64,000 nucleotides of DNA from Sesamum alatum (lineage: Eukaryota > Streptophyta > Magnoliopsida > Lamiales > Pedaliaceae): assembly GCA_034509735.1 (NCBI GenBank), contig JACGWO010000003.1:5146001-5210000 (forward strand), in the 5' to 3' direction. The notes beneath the pieces were generated by a model that made no database searches, had not been told where the DNA came from, and worked only from the letters and a program-made list of their open reading frames with translations. The position numbers were made by a program, and so were the translations under genes. This document shows positions 34,214 through 46,464 of the stretch, piece by piece. Numbering within the stretch: position 1 is the first letter of the stretch; each line of letters starts with the position of its first letter.

Positions 34214-34929
34214 TATTATTTTATTTTTGTTTACTTTTCAGTTTTAATTTTGAATTAATTCTGAAAATTCGTTTTTTGGGTTCAATTTTGCCTAAATTCC
34301 TAAAGACATTATTTTAGGAGTAAAATAAATTGGATTTGGAATCCCTGGGTTATTTTACGTAAAATAATGAGGAAAGGTTTTCCTAAAACAAGAAAAAAAT
34401 ATTATTACCAATATTTGTGTTTTATTTTTTTCACACGTTGCGCACATGATCATTTATTTCTGTTTTGGATTATTATGATTGGAAATCATGAGTTATTGGT
34501 ATATTATAATTATGTGATTGGATCATGTGATTGTGTGTGTTGGATGGAAATGGATGATCACGAGCCCTAGACCGGATGTATGGTTTAATTTTCTGTTGGG
34601 CCTGTGTGCCTCTTTAACTGCTTTCTCTTCTCTCTTTCTAGTGCCTTGGAATAATAAGGCTTTCTACCTCCCTCCTTATGTACTCCCCCCGGGTTTTCGC
34701 TGGGGTTTCTATTTTTTTAATATGTAATGAGAGTAGACTAGGAGTGAGGTTTCTTTCCATTTTTGTAATTGGTGGAGTAGAAGGAAGGACCACATGGAGA
34801 GCCCAGACAGGAGGTCCCTTGGCGTTTTCCATGAAGTGAAGAAAGAGGAAAAGAGACCAAGGCCCATCAGCATGATGATTGGGTTACTATTATTGTAATA
34901 GTATAGGACCAACCCTAGATTGACCATAG

Positions 34930-34951
34930 ATCCACTGCGGGCTCAGTGGGT
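34930..34951 (+). other. Leader hairpin with CGGGCT loop
   Basis: ATCCACTG and CAGTGGGT pair with one G-U pair around CGGGCT. The loop is the same as in the B-type copies. Confidence 0.7.
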
Positions 34952-35256
34952 CGCATAGGATTTGGGCTCGTGATCATCCAACAGGGGCGTGCTAGGCTTT
35001 AATTTTGCATGTGGTTATTATGATGGATGAATGGCTTTTATTTATCATATAACTGCTATGGATGGATTTTATTTATGCATTATGGATGAATGTATGGATA
35101 TATTATGAGATCTCGGTCATTCACTACTCTCACATTGGTTGGACCAATGTTGAAATATTAGACCCTAGATAAAGTGGACATGAACTCTAGGAGTTTGTCC
35201 ATGCCTTCCAATCCATGGCACAGTGAGGAAGCTGTTTTAGGTCAATAGCGTGGTCT

Positions 35257-35346
35257 CACGAGTCGTGGCACGTCATTGTACTTAAAAGAAGCTGCACTGT
35301 GTCATGAACGAAAAATGGGCTGCTGTTACCTGTCTCACGAGTCGTG
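35257..35346 (+). repeat. Paired leader palindromes
   Basis: CACGAGTCGTG at 35257-35267 and 35336-35346, 79 nt apart. Confidence 0.85.
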
Positions 35347-35720
35347 GGGGTACTAGTGGGTCCATGGCTCGGTCGATTGGGTCGGGTCTAACGCCCAATT
35401 AGCATGATTCGCTTGGAGTCCTCGGGATCATGCAAAAGGGTGAGGCAATAATCTTGGGAATCTCGTGGAACGAGAATGGTATGGAATACCTCCCACAGGA
35501 TCTTTTCCATGCGAATCGTAAAAGCGGGGTATTGGAAAGATCGCTGTGGATCCCAAGCCCACTAGGAAAGGATTTCCCGAAAATCACGTTTGAGAGTACC
35601 GTGTTTTCGTATAAATAGTGGGAGGATTAAATGACTAAAGACCAAGCATTTAATTATTTCATCAAACCACCGTCTTTATTTTCTGCTGATCGCGCGTTGT
35701 TTTCTAAATGTAGATTTAAA

Positions 35721-38700
35721 ATGTCTAAGAACCCACTATCAACCATTCTTGAGACAAACAAATTTAATGGAACAAATTACAACGACTGGTTGCGCAATCT
35801 CAGGATAGTCCTAGATTACGAGAACCAAGGCTACGTCATGGACGAGCCTCTCCCTAGGACCTTACCGGAAGGATCCACGCCAGAAGAACGTGAGACATTC
35901 GAGACTTGGCATAAGGATAACCGGAAGGTCCGTAGCATCATACTTGCTTCGATGACCAATGAGATTCAGAAGCAATATGAAAGGCTAGACGATGTCCCTT
36001 CCATTATGGCTCGCCTTAAGGATTGCTATGCAGTCCCGGACCGGCATACTAGGTATGTCGCGACCAAGGCGTTCTTTGGAACTAAAATGACAGAAGGATC
36101 CTCTGTACAAGAGCATGGGGTTAAAATGCTTACCCTAGTGGAAAAGCTCGAGGACCTAAAGGCAGGTCTCGATAACGAAACGTACATAGATGTGATCCTT
36201 CAGTCACTCCCACCCTCCTTCGACCAATTTATCGTCAACTATAACATGAATACACTTGAGAAGGGCATTCATGAGTTGATCAATATGTTGGTGCAATACG
36301 AGGCAACGACTAAGAAGTCCACGCCTTCGGTATTGTTTGGAGGTGCTTCAACTTCCAAGACGAAAGGCAAGGGTGCCGGACGTTGGAAAAAGAAGAAGGG
36401 GAAGGGAAAAGCCGTCATAGCAGCTACGAACACTCAGAGTGTTCCCATTGCCAAAGAGGGGAAAGGCAAAGGAAAGGGAAAGGTTGTCTCCAAGCAACAG
36501 TCAAAGGCATATGACATATGTATCAACTGCCGTGAGAAAGGGCATTGGAAGAGAGAGTGCCCCAAACTCTTCTCAAACCAAGGTATATTTGTGATTGAGG
36601 TTAACATGGTCACTAATTCTGCCTCTTGGGTATTGGATACCGGCTGTGGAGCTCACATTTGCAATGATCTGCAGGTGCTGAAAAGAAGCAGAAAACTAAG
36701 TAGCGGGGACATGATCCTGAAGCTCGGAAATGGCAAGGCCATCTCGGCAGAAGCAGTAGGATCCGCCACTTTAGTAATTAGTGATACCATTAGCATAGAA
36801 TTAAGAGCAGGTTTATTTTGTGCCTAGTATGATTAAGAACATCATTTCCATTCCATTGTTGGACAATAGTGGTTATGAGTTCAGAATCAATAAAAATTGC
36901 TTTTATTTGATGAGGTGTGGAATTGCTCATCTACTTGGTACATTGCACAACGGGCTCTATATCTTGCAACAAACAAATCTCGTTCTTAACGCTCAACACA
37001 AACGGAAATTAGATAATAACGGGAACGCACGTCTGTGGCACGCTAGGCTAGGTCACATATCCCAAGATAGGATGAAAAGGTTGGTAGACTCAAAGAACCT
37101 AGAGGTTGGGGACTTGAGTGATCTACCAACTTGTGAGTCTTGTCTAAGAGGGAAAATGACCAAGAAGCCCTTTGTAGGACAAAGCAGGCTTGCCACAGGT
37201 CTGTTGGACTTGGTCCATACAGACGTATGTGGACCACTAAGGACGCAGGCCCGAGGTGGGTTCTCCTACTTCATAACCTTCACCGATGACCATTCACGGT
37301 ACGGTTATGTTTACCTGATGAGGTACAAGTCTGAAGCTCTTGAGAGGTTTAAAGAATTCAGGCTTGAAGTGGAGAACCAGACCAACTGCAAAATTAAAGT
37401 CCTACGGTCAGACCGAGGCGGTGAATACCTTAGTGCCGAATTCCTAGATTATCTAAAAGAAAATGGTATAATATCGGAATGGACACCTCCCGGAACACCA
37501 CACAGTTAAATGGCGTCTCTGAAAGGAGGAACCGAACCCTGTTGGACATGGTTCGGTCCATGATGAGTTTTACCAAATTGCCCTTATCGTTTTGGGGTTA
37601 TGCATTAGAAACGGCAGCCAAGTTGTTGAATTTGGCGCCTACCAGTGCATTGACCCAAACGCCATATGAGATATGGCACGGCAAGCCTGCGTCCTACAAC
37701 TACTTGAAAGTGTGGGGTAGCCCCGCATACGTCAAGAGGTTAGTGGGAGATAAGCTAGAATCCAGGTCTAGCCTATGTAGGTTCGTTGGATACCCTAGAG
37801 AAACTGCGGGTTATTACTTTTTATGACACTTTGGAACAAAAGGTATTTGTTTCAAGGAATGCAGTATTCTTGGAGCAAGGCTTCCCGGAGGATATCCAAC
37901 CTGATGAGCTGATCCTTGAGGAATCAAGTGATGGAACTCAGCCATCAGAAATAGCCGCGGAAACCTCACCAAGAGGATTTAGGATTAACGCACGGAGGGC
38001 TGACCAACCTAGAGAAGTCCAACATGCTAGGCATGAAGGACAACCTCAAGAAAGGCCAGTCCCGGCCCCTGATCCGCCGGCTCCGATACAGTCAGCGCCC
38101 ACAGTCACCACTGACGTTCCCGTTCTCCGTAGGTCCACTAGAGAATCCAGACCTCCAGTGAGATATGGATTTCTAGGTGCGACCGATCTTCTGGATAACG
38201 ATCCTAAGACATACGGGGAAGCGATGTCTGACATCGACTCCGGGGAAATGGCTTGAGGCCATGAAGACCGAAATGGACTCCATGAGCGAGAACCAAGTTT
38301 GGAGACTTGTAGATCCACCGAAAGGTGTTAAGCCAGTGGGCTGTAAGTGGGTCTACAAGCGCAAACTCGGCGTTGATGGAGAAGTCACAACCTTTAAGGC
38401 TAGGCTTGTAACCAAGGGATACACTCAACGACCCGGGGTCGATTTTGAGGATACCTACTCGCCAGTAGCCATGGCTAAGTCCATTCGGATCCTGCTTGCC
38501 ATAGCAGCATGATATGACTATGAAATATGGCAGATGGACGTGAAAACGGCCTTCCTCAACGGTTTCGTTGAAGAAGAGATCTATATGGATCAGCCGGAGG
38601 GTTTCAGGGTCACTGGAGAAGAACAGAAGGTCTGTCGTCTCCAGAAGTCCATCTATGGCCTCAAACAAGCATCCCGAAGTTGGAACATTCGATTTGATGA

Positions 38701-39778
38701 AGTAATACGGGGATATGACTTCATCAAAAACGAATCCGACCCTTGTGTATACAAGAAGGTCAGTGGGAGCTCTATAGTGTTCCTAGTGCTTTACGTGGAT
38801 GACATTCTGCTCATTGGTAATGACGTCAGAATGTTAGGAAACACAAAAGCATGGTTGTCAACCAAGTTTTCCATGAAGGACTTGGGTGAAGCCTCCTACA
38901 TCCTAGGCATCCAGATTGTCAGGGACAGATCTAAAAGGATGTTAGGGCTCACCCAAAACTCGTATATGGAGAAAGTCCTAAAGAGATATCGAATGGACAA
39001 CTCCAAACGAGGATTCCTTCCAATGAGGCATGGGATCAAGTTGTCCAAGAAACAGTCCCCGCAGACTGATGAGGAACTTGAAAAGATGAAAGTCATCCCC
39101 TATGCTTCTGCCGTAGGCAGCATCCAATATGCGGTCCATTGCACCAGGCCTGACATTGCATACGCTTTGAGCGTGACAAGCAGATATCAGTCCTGTGCAC
39201 GAGAGGCACATTGGAATGCCGTTAAGGGCATCCTTAAGTACCTTAGTAGGACTAAGGAAATGTTCTTGGTCTATGGCAATGGAGAACTAATTCTGGAAGG
39301 CTTTAGCGACGCTAGCTTCCAGTCTGATGACGATGATGCCAAGTCTCAATCGGGGTATGTATTCAAACTCAACGGAGGAGTAGTGGCTTGGAAAAGTTCC
39401 AAGCAAGCAACCACTGCTGACTCCACCACTGAGGCTGAATACATAGCAGCTTCAGAAGCTGCTAAGGAAGCGGTTTGGATGAGAAACTACATCCAAGAGT
39501 TGGGTGTGGTGCCTAGCATCGCCGAGCCTGTTGTCATCTTCTGTGATAACAACGGTGCAATAGTGCAAGCAAAGGAACCGAGATCTCATCACCGTACCAA
39601 ACACATTCTTAGACGCTACCATCTTCTTAGAGAAATGGTAGGAAGAGGTGACGTTCGGATGGACCGAGTCAACTCAGCAGACAACACAGCAGACCCGCTG
39701 ACAAAGACTATGTCGCAAAGTGCTCATACGCAACATCTTGAGAAGATGGGGATTAGGCATATGGGTGATTGGCTTTAA
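35721..39778 (+). pseudogene. Copia gag-pol polyprotein, near-intact
   Basis: Encodes gag, protease, integrase, RT and RNase H in the Ty1/copia order. Starts MSKNPLSTIL. Zinc knuckle at Cys267-Cys280 (CINCREKGHWKREC), protease Asp306 in DTGCG, integrase with WHARLGH and CESC then the D,D,E core, RT with QMDVKTAFLNGF and YVDDILL, RNase H with AEYIAASEAAKEA. Defects: +1 near 36806, +2 (an extra CA) near 37499, +1 in a T run near 37820, +1 in a G run near 38243, and TGG to TGA at 38510-38512. The 4058 nt minus these five extra bases is exactly 1351 codons including the stop, which supports the list. All four frame breaks are insertions, most of them in short repeats, so assembly error is possible as well as decay. 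The lineage may be near Tork/Angela, but I cannot settle this. Confidence 0.93.
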
Positions 39779-39783
39779 AGGTC

Positions 39784-39794
39784 AAGTGGGAGAT
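39784..39794 (+). other. Polypurine tract
   Basis: AAGTGGGAGAT next to the LTR at 39795. Confidence 0.9.
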
Positions 39795-41773
39795 TGTTAG
39801 AATAGGTGACCATGTAAGCCAATTTTGGCGGGTATATGTAACCTATGTCTAGACAATTATAGGTGTTTGATAAATCATTAATGAATAAAGAAGTGAATTT
39901 CATTTGGCATCACTTTGTTTGTGTTCACTTATATTTGTTTTCCATATCTGTTCACTACGCAAACAAAGCCCACGGACTGAGAATCAATTTCGGGGACTGG
40001 GACTACGCTTGGAGGTAGGTCCATGGAATCAGTCTTCCCGAATCAGTCCGGAAATGTCCAAGTCAAGGAATCCCGAAAATGGGTACCGGGATTCCATTTG
40101 AGACTTGCACAAAGCACCTGCTGTCGTGTTTCATCGACGGGTGACGAGGGTCGTCTAAGCAGTGTTAGTGGGTTAGCATGCTAGGACGCAGCTGACTGAG
40201 GTGACTCGCGGGAACCGTCTTACGGAGGACCTTGAGTATGGTCAGCAAGGTATGACGTGTATTCCCGGTTCCAACGGTACAGGTCAAGTCCTTTGACTTG
40301 AGGAATTGCTGAGTTTACCTGTACATCAGGGCTGTATCTTAGATATGGTGAGAGATTGCCAGAATTTTCTTTGGTAGTCATAAGCCATGTCTAGTGCAGT
40401 TCTGGTGTGCAAAGTGACAGTAGTTTCCAAGAAAGGATCTGTCTCCTGTCAATAGGTTTTGGCAGTTGAGTCTCATGTATACTCTAGGTCTTGTCCCTAA
40501 AACTGTGGCCACAGTGACTGAACAGAAGGGAAGGATTCCCTTGCGGCGTTTAGTGAGGACAGACCGACACTTAGGTCCAAAATGGGTACCTGCATTATCC
40601 GTGCCCTAGACTCTAAGTGATGAGACCGAAGACAGAAGGACAAGTGTACTGTTAGAGCCTAAATGTTCATCCCCAATATTTCACCTAGTCTCTAGTGCCA
40701 TGGACCGTTGCTAGATGGCCACCCATGGTAACGGACGGATTCTAGGAATCCGACCAAGTCTAGCTGAATGGTGAACCTAAAGAGTCACACACTATCCACA
40801 CACACTTAGTATTTAATTTGGAATTAAATATTGGAGTAAAGGAATGATTAAATTAGATTTAATCGGGTCCTATATTTTCTTGGAGAAATTAATTCCTTCT
40901 ATTTGATAAAGGGAATTAAATTAATAAATTGGATTTATTAAGGAAATTGATTTAATGGGCCTAGAATAAATATTAATTTATTATATTTATTTGGCCTTTT
41001 TGGAATATTTAATGGGATTTAAATATTCCATTAAATTTAAATCAACGGTTGAGATGGAAAGGGGAGATGGAAGGCTAGGATTTGTTTGACTAGGTCAAAC
41101 ACTAGTTTGATTAGGACTTTGACTAGGTCAAAATCCTAGTCAAATTAGGGTTCTTAGAGTTGGAGTTTAAAGAGGATCAAACTCCTCCTCTATAAATACC
41201 TCTAGCTTCCAACTATTGCATTATGATGATTCTTGAAATCACACACACAACACACACTCCGCCCCTCTCCTACATCTCGTCCGCCCCTCTCTCTCTCTCA
41301 CTCTCCAAGAAAATTATTTCTTGTTCTTTTGTTCTTGGAACATTAGAACTAAGGAAGATTAGTCCCATTAATTCATAACCTGTGATTGATCTATCCTCTC
41401 CAAAAATACTTGTTCGTTGCTAGCACGACGTGCAAGATACGTGGGTGGATCGTGTGTCACGATATAGAGGGTCTCAAGAACGAGATCTCGGTGCAAACCG
41501 GGGAACAACGCGTGTAGCCGTTGAAGACCAAAACGACAACGGGTAGGTCTCGTTTTATTTTTTTCGTCCCTCTTTATTTTTTCAACTCTATGGCCTCCAT
41601 GATTACTTTACATGTTATATGATCATGAGATACACCGAACGCCCGGGCACCTCAAGGGTACACCCCTTTAGCGTGTTCTTTTAAATTAAAAGCATGCTTT
41701 AATTTTTGTATGTTTATTTTTATCGCGCTTCCGCATTCGCGCAATTCCCGGGACGATCCACCGATTTCTTTCA
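39795..41773 (+). mobile_element. Chimeric A1/A2 LTR shared by two internal regions
   Basis: A 1979-bp LTR. From the start to about 40646 it is nearly identical to the A1 LTR at 31467. From there on it follows the A2 type (TACTGTTAGAGCC, CACTTAGTATTTAA, end CCGATTTCTTTCA), like the LTRs at 42377 and 16900. TATAAATA at 41191-41198; near-end hairpin 41651-41671 with a mispair in the 3' arm. A new PBS follows at 41775. Confidence 0.92.
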
Positions 41774-42376
41774 GTGGTATCAGAGCCCGGTTCGGTGTAT
41801 AGGCCTAGGGTTAATGTGCGTTCTAAGCATGAAACATGATATTGGCATGTTTTATATTAAATCTTGATTTTTCTTGATTTTAAGCATGTTGGTTTTATTG
41901 CTTTTAATTCGTGTGAATTTCTGAATGTTGGTATTTTTCTATTTTTCTTGGAAAACGGGGTGGAAAAATTGAACGGAAACGAGAAACGACGCAGCCGGCC
42001 AACCGGAGGGCTGGCCACGCGCAGCCGCGCGCAGGCAAGGGAAGCCTGCGCGCGCCCGCCCAGCCGGTCGCGCAGGGGCAGCGCCTCCAGGCGCGCCCGC
42101 ACGCAGTGTTTTTTCTTTTATTTTTTTAATTATTTTCAGTTTTTAATTTTGAATTAATTCTGAAAAAAAATCGTTTTTTGGTTCAGTTATGCCTATTTTT
42201 CTAAAGACATTATTTTAGGAGTAAAAAAAAAATTGGATTTGGAATCCCGGGGTTATTTTCCTTAAAATAATGAGGAAAGGTTTTCCTAAAACGAGAAAAT
42301 ATTATTACCAATATTTGTGTTTTATTTTTCACACGTTATGCACATATTCATTTATTGTTTTGGATATTCATGATTG
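41774..42376 (+). mobile_element. Third internal region of the array, leader start only
   Basis: PBS at 41775-41786, a short GC-rich tract (41990-42102) with one clean hairpin (GCGCAGGC 42029-42036, GCCTGCGC 42044-42051), then AT-rich leader up to TTCATGATTG. Element E3 begins at 42377. The rest of this internal region is not seen in the window. Confidence 0.85.
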
Positions 42377-44361
42377 TGTTAGCATAGGTGACCATGTAAG
42401 CCAATTTTGGCAGGAATATGTAACCTATGTCTAGACAATTTTTGATATTTGATAAAAATATTTATGAATAAAGAAGTGAAAATTCATATGGCAATACTTT
42501 GTTTACGTTCACTTATATCTGCATTTACATTTCTGTTCAGTACGCAAACAAAGCCCACGGACTGAGAATCGATTTCGGGGACTGGGACTACGCTTGGAGG
42601 TAGGTCCATGAAATCAGTCTTACCGAATCAGTCCGGAAATCTCCAAGTCAAGGAATCCCGAAAATGGGTACCGGGATTCCCTTTGAGACTTGCACTAAGC
42701 ATCTGCTGTCGTATTTCATTGACGGCTGACGAAGGTCGTCTAAGCAGTGTTAGTGGGTCAGCACGCTAGGAAGCAGCTGACTGAGGTGACTCGCGGGAAC
42801 CGTCTTACGGATGACCTTGAGTATTGTCAGCAAGGTATGACGTGTATTCCCGGTTCCAACGGTACAGGCCAAGTCCTTTGACTTGAGGAACCGTTGAGTT
42901 TACCTGTGCATCAGGTCTGTATCTTAGATATGGTGAGAGATTGCCAAAATAATGTTGAGTAGTCATAAGCCATGTCTAGTGCAGCTCGGGTGTACAGAGT
43001 GACAGTAGTTTCCAAGAAAGGATCTGTCTCCTGTCAAAAAGTATTGACAGTTGAGTCTCATGTATGCTCTGTGTCTTGTCCCTGAAATCTGTGGCCACAG
43101 TAACTGAACAGAAGGAAAAGGTTTCCCTTGCGGCGTTTAGTAAGGACAGACCGACACTTAGATCCAAAATGGGTACCTGCTTTTTCCGTGCCCTAGGCTC
43201 TAAGTGATGAGACCGAAGACAGAACGACAAGTGTACTGTTAGAGCCTAAATGTTCATCCCCAATTATTTCACCTAGTCTCTAGTGCCATGGACCGTTGCT
43301 CGATGGCCACCCATGGTAATGGACGGATTCTAGGAATCCGACCAAGTCTAGCTGAAAGGTGAACCTAAAGAGTCACACACTATCCACACACACTTAGTAT
43401 TTAATTTGGAATTAAATATTGGAGTAAAGGAATGATTAAATTAGATTTAATCGGGTCCTATATTTTCTTGGAGAAATTAATTCCTTCTATTTGATAAAGG
43501 GAATTAAATTAATAAATAGGATTTATTAAAGGGTTGATTTAATGGGGTTTGGAATAAATATTAATATTTATTTATTATATTTATTTTTAGCCTTTTGGAA
43601 TATTTAATGGGATTTAAATATTGCATTAAATTAAAATCAATGGTTGAGATGGAAAGGGGAGATGGAAGGCTAGGATTTGTTTGACTAGGTCAAACACTAG
43701 TTTGACTAGGACTTTGACTAGGTCAAAATCCTAGTCAAATTAGGGTTCTTAGAGTTGGAGTTTAAAGAGGATTAAACTCCTCCTCTGTAAATACCTCTAG
43801 CTTCCAACTATTGTAGGATGATGATTCTTGAAATGACACACACAACACACACTCTCCCCTCTCCTACATCTCGTCCGCCCTCTCTCTCTCACTCTCCAAG
43901 AAAATTATTTCTTGTTCTTTTGTTCTTGGAACATTAGAACTAAGGAAGATTAGTCCCGTTAATTCATAACGTGTGATTGATCTATCCTCTCCAAAAATAC
44001 TTTTTCGTTGCTAGCACGACGTGCGAGATACGTGGGTGGATCGAGTGTCGCGATTTGGAGGGTCTCAAGAACGAGATCTCGGTGCAAAACGGGGAACAAC
44101 GCGTGTAGCCGTTGAAGACGAAAACGACAACGGGTAGGTCTCGTTTTATTTTTCGTCCCTCTTTATTTTTCAACTCTATGGCCTCCATGATTTCTTTACA
44201 TGTTATATGATCATGAGATACATCGAACGCCCGGGAACCTCAAGGGTACACCCCTTGAGCGTGTTCTTTTAAATTAAAAGCATACTTTAATTTTTGTATG
44301 TTTATTTTTATCGCGCTTCCGCATTCGCGCAATTCCCGGGACGATCCACCGATTTCTTTCA
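42377..44361 (+). mobile_element. E3 5' LTR (A2 type)
   Basis: 1985 bp, starting TGTTAGCATAGG (one base unlike the usual TGTTAGAATAGG). W-box cluster near 43677-43740. The TATA position reads TGTAAATA. Near-end hairpin 44239-44259. Confidence 0.92.
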
Positions 44362-46464
44362 GTGGTATCAGAGCCCGGTTCGGTGTATAGGCCTAGGGTT
44401 AATGTGCGTTCTAAGCATGAAACGTGATATTGGCATGTTTTAAATTAAATCTTGATTTTTCTTGATTTTAAGCATGTCGGTTTTATTGCTTTTAATTCGT
44501 GTGAATTTCTGAATGTTGGTATTTTTCTGTTTTTCTTGGGAAACGGGGTGGAAAATTGGACGAAAAAACGAGAAACGACGCAGTCGGCCAGCCGGGAGGG
44601 CTGGCCGCGCGCTACCGGCAGGGGCAGATGCGCGCAGGCAAGGGAATCCTGCGCGCGCCGGCCCAGCCGGTCGCGCAGGGGCGACGTGCAGCCAGGGAGG
44701 CTGCACGCGCAAGGCTGCGCACCTGAGAGTCCGCGCGCGAACGAGCTCTGGGCAGCGTCGCCAGGCGCGCGCGCCCTGCAGGCGTGCCCAGTGCACGTCT
44801 GCCCCGCGCACTGCGCACGGAACGGCCGACAGCCAGCAGGCCAGCGAGCGCGCAAGGCAAGAGAGCCTGCGCGCGCGACGGCTTGCCGGAATGCCAGGCC
44901 GCACAGCACGCTGTCGGCCAGGCGCGCGTGCACGCAGGCAAGGGGCCTGCGCGCGCGCGCCCGGCCAGGCAGCGCCTGCACGCGCGCAGGGGCGGCAGGC
45001 TGAGCCTGCTGCCCTGTGCGCGCGCCGGCGGGCCGCTGCCGACGGCGGCGGCGGCTGCTGCTAGGGTTTCAAAACCCTAGCAGTGTTTTTCTTTAATTTT
45101 TTAATTATTTTCAGTTTTAATTTTTGAATTAATTCTGAAAAATTATTTTTTGGTTCAATTTGTGTTTTATTTTTCACACGTTATGCACATATTGATTAAT
45201 TATTTTGGATATTCATGATTGGATATCATGTGTTGTTGGTATATTGTGATTATATGATTGGATCATGTGATTATGTGTGTTGGATGGAAATGGATGATCA
45301 CGAGCCCTAGACCAAGATGTATGGTTTATTTTCTGTTGGGCCTGTGTGCCTCTTTTACTTCTTTCTCCTTCTCTCTTTCTAGTTTGCCTTGGAATAATAA
45401 GGCATTCTACCTCCCTCCTTATGTACTCCCCCCGGGTTTTCGCTGGGGTTTCTATTTTTAATATGTAATGAAAGTAGACTAGGAGTGAGGTTTCTATTTT
45501 TGTAATTGGTGGAGAAGAAGGAAGGACCACATGGAGAGCCCAGACGGGAGGTCCCTTGGAGTTTTCCATGAAGTGAAGAAAGAGAAAAGAGACCAAGGCC
45601 CATCAGCATGATGATTGAGTTACTATTAATGTAATAGTATAGGACCAACCCTAGATTGACCATAGATCCACTGCGGGCTCAGTGAGTCGCATAGGATTCA
45701 GACTCGTGATCATCTAACAGGGGCGTGCTAGGCTTTAATTTTGCATGTGGTTATGATGATGGATGAATGGATTGTTTATTTATCATATAATTGCTATGGA
45801 TGGTTTATTTACGCATTATGGATGTATGTGTAGATATTTATTTATTTGAGATCTCGGTCATTTACTACTCTCACATTGGTTGGACCAATGTCAAAATATT
45901 AGACCCTAGACAAAGTGGACTTGAACTCTAGGAGTTTGTCCATGCCTTCCAATCCATGGCATAGTGAGGAAGCTGCTTTGGGTCAATAGCGTGGTCTCAC
46001 GAGTCGTGGCACGTTATTGTACTTAAAGGAAGCTGCACTATGTCATGAACGAAAAATGGGCTGCTGCTACCTGTCTCACGAGTCGTGGGGGTACCAGTGG
46101 GTCTGTGGCTCGGTCGATTGGTTGGGTCTAACGCCCAATTAACATAATTCGCTTGGAGTCCTCGGGATCATGTGAAAGGGTGAGGCAATAATCTTGGGAA
46201 TCTCGTGGAACGAGAATGGTATGGAATACCTCCCACAGGATCTTTTCCATGCGAATCGTAAAAACGGGGTATGGAAAAAAATCGCTGTGGATCCCAAGCC
46301 CACTTGGAAAGGATTTCCCGAAAATCACGTTTGAGAGTACCGTATTTTCTTATAAATAGTGGGAGGATTAAATGACTAAAGTCCATGCATTTAATTATTT
46401 TATCAAACCACCGTCTTTTATTTTCTGCTGATCGCGCGCTGTTTTCTAAAATGTAGATTTTAAA
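44362..46464 (+). other. E3 leader
   Basis: PBS at 44363-44374, GC-rich tract 44576-45057 with hairpins at 44632-44654 and 44933-44951, telo-box palindrome 45058-45083 (12-bp arms), paired palindromes 45998-46008 and 46077-46087 (79 nt apart). About 90 bp present in other leaders are missing near 45155. Confidence 0.85.
45058..45083. repeat. Telo-box palindrome
   Basis: CTGCTAGGGTTT and AAACCCTAGCAG, 12-bp perfect arms with a 2-bp centre. Confidence 0.8.

Larger units (their letters stand above)
33457..35720 (+). other. A-element leader (complete reference copy)
   Basis: A 2.2-kb untranslated leader. In order: AT-rich start, GC-rich tract (33657-34190), telo-box palindrome (34191-34213), short hairpin GCCTT..AAGGC (about 34642-34660), CGGGCT-loop hairpin (34930-34951), paired palindromes (35257-35267, 35336-35346) and the conserved 35400-35600 stretch before gag. 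An upstream in-frame ATG at 35631 exists, but all copies align from the ATG at 35721. Confidence 0.85.
33444..39794 (+). mobile_element. Complete A-type internal region (most intact copy)
   Basis: 6351 bp between two LTRs: PBS (33445-33456), leader, gag-pol (35721-39778) and polypurine tract (39784-39794). It is flanked by LTRs 31467-33443 and 39795-41773, which are only partly alike, and both LTRs are shared with neighbouring internal regions. Confidence 0.93.

Noticed and set aside
35631..35720. Upstream in-frame start of gag (30 extra codons)
   Set aside because: Homology between copies starts at the ATG at 35721; the upstream part is not kept as a frame in the other elements.
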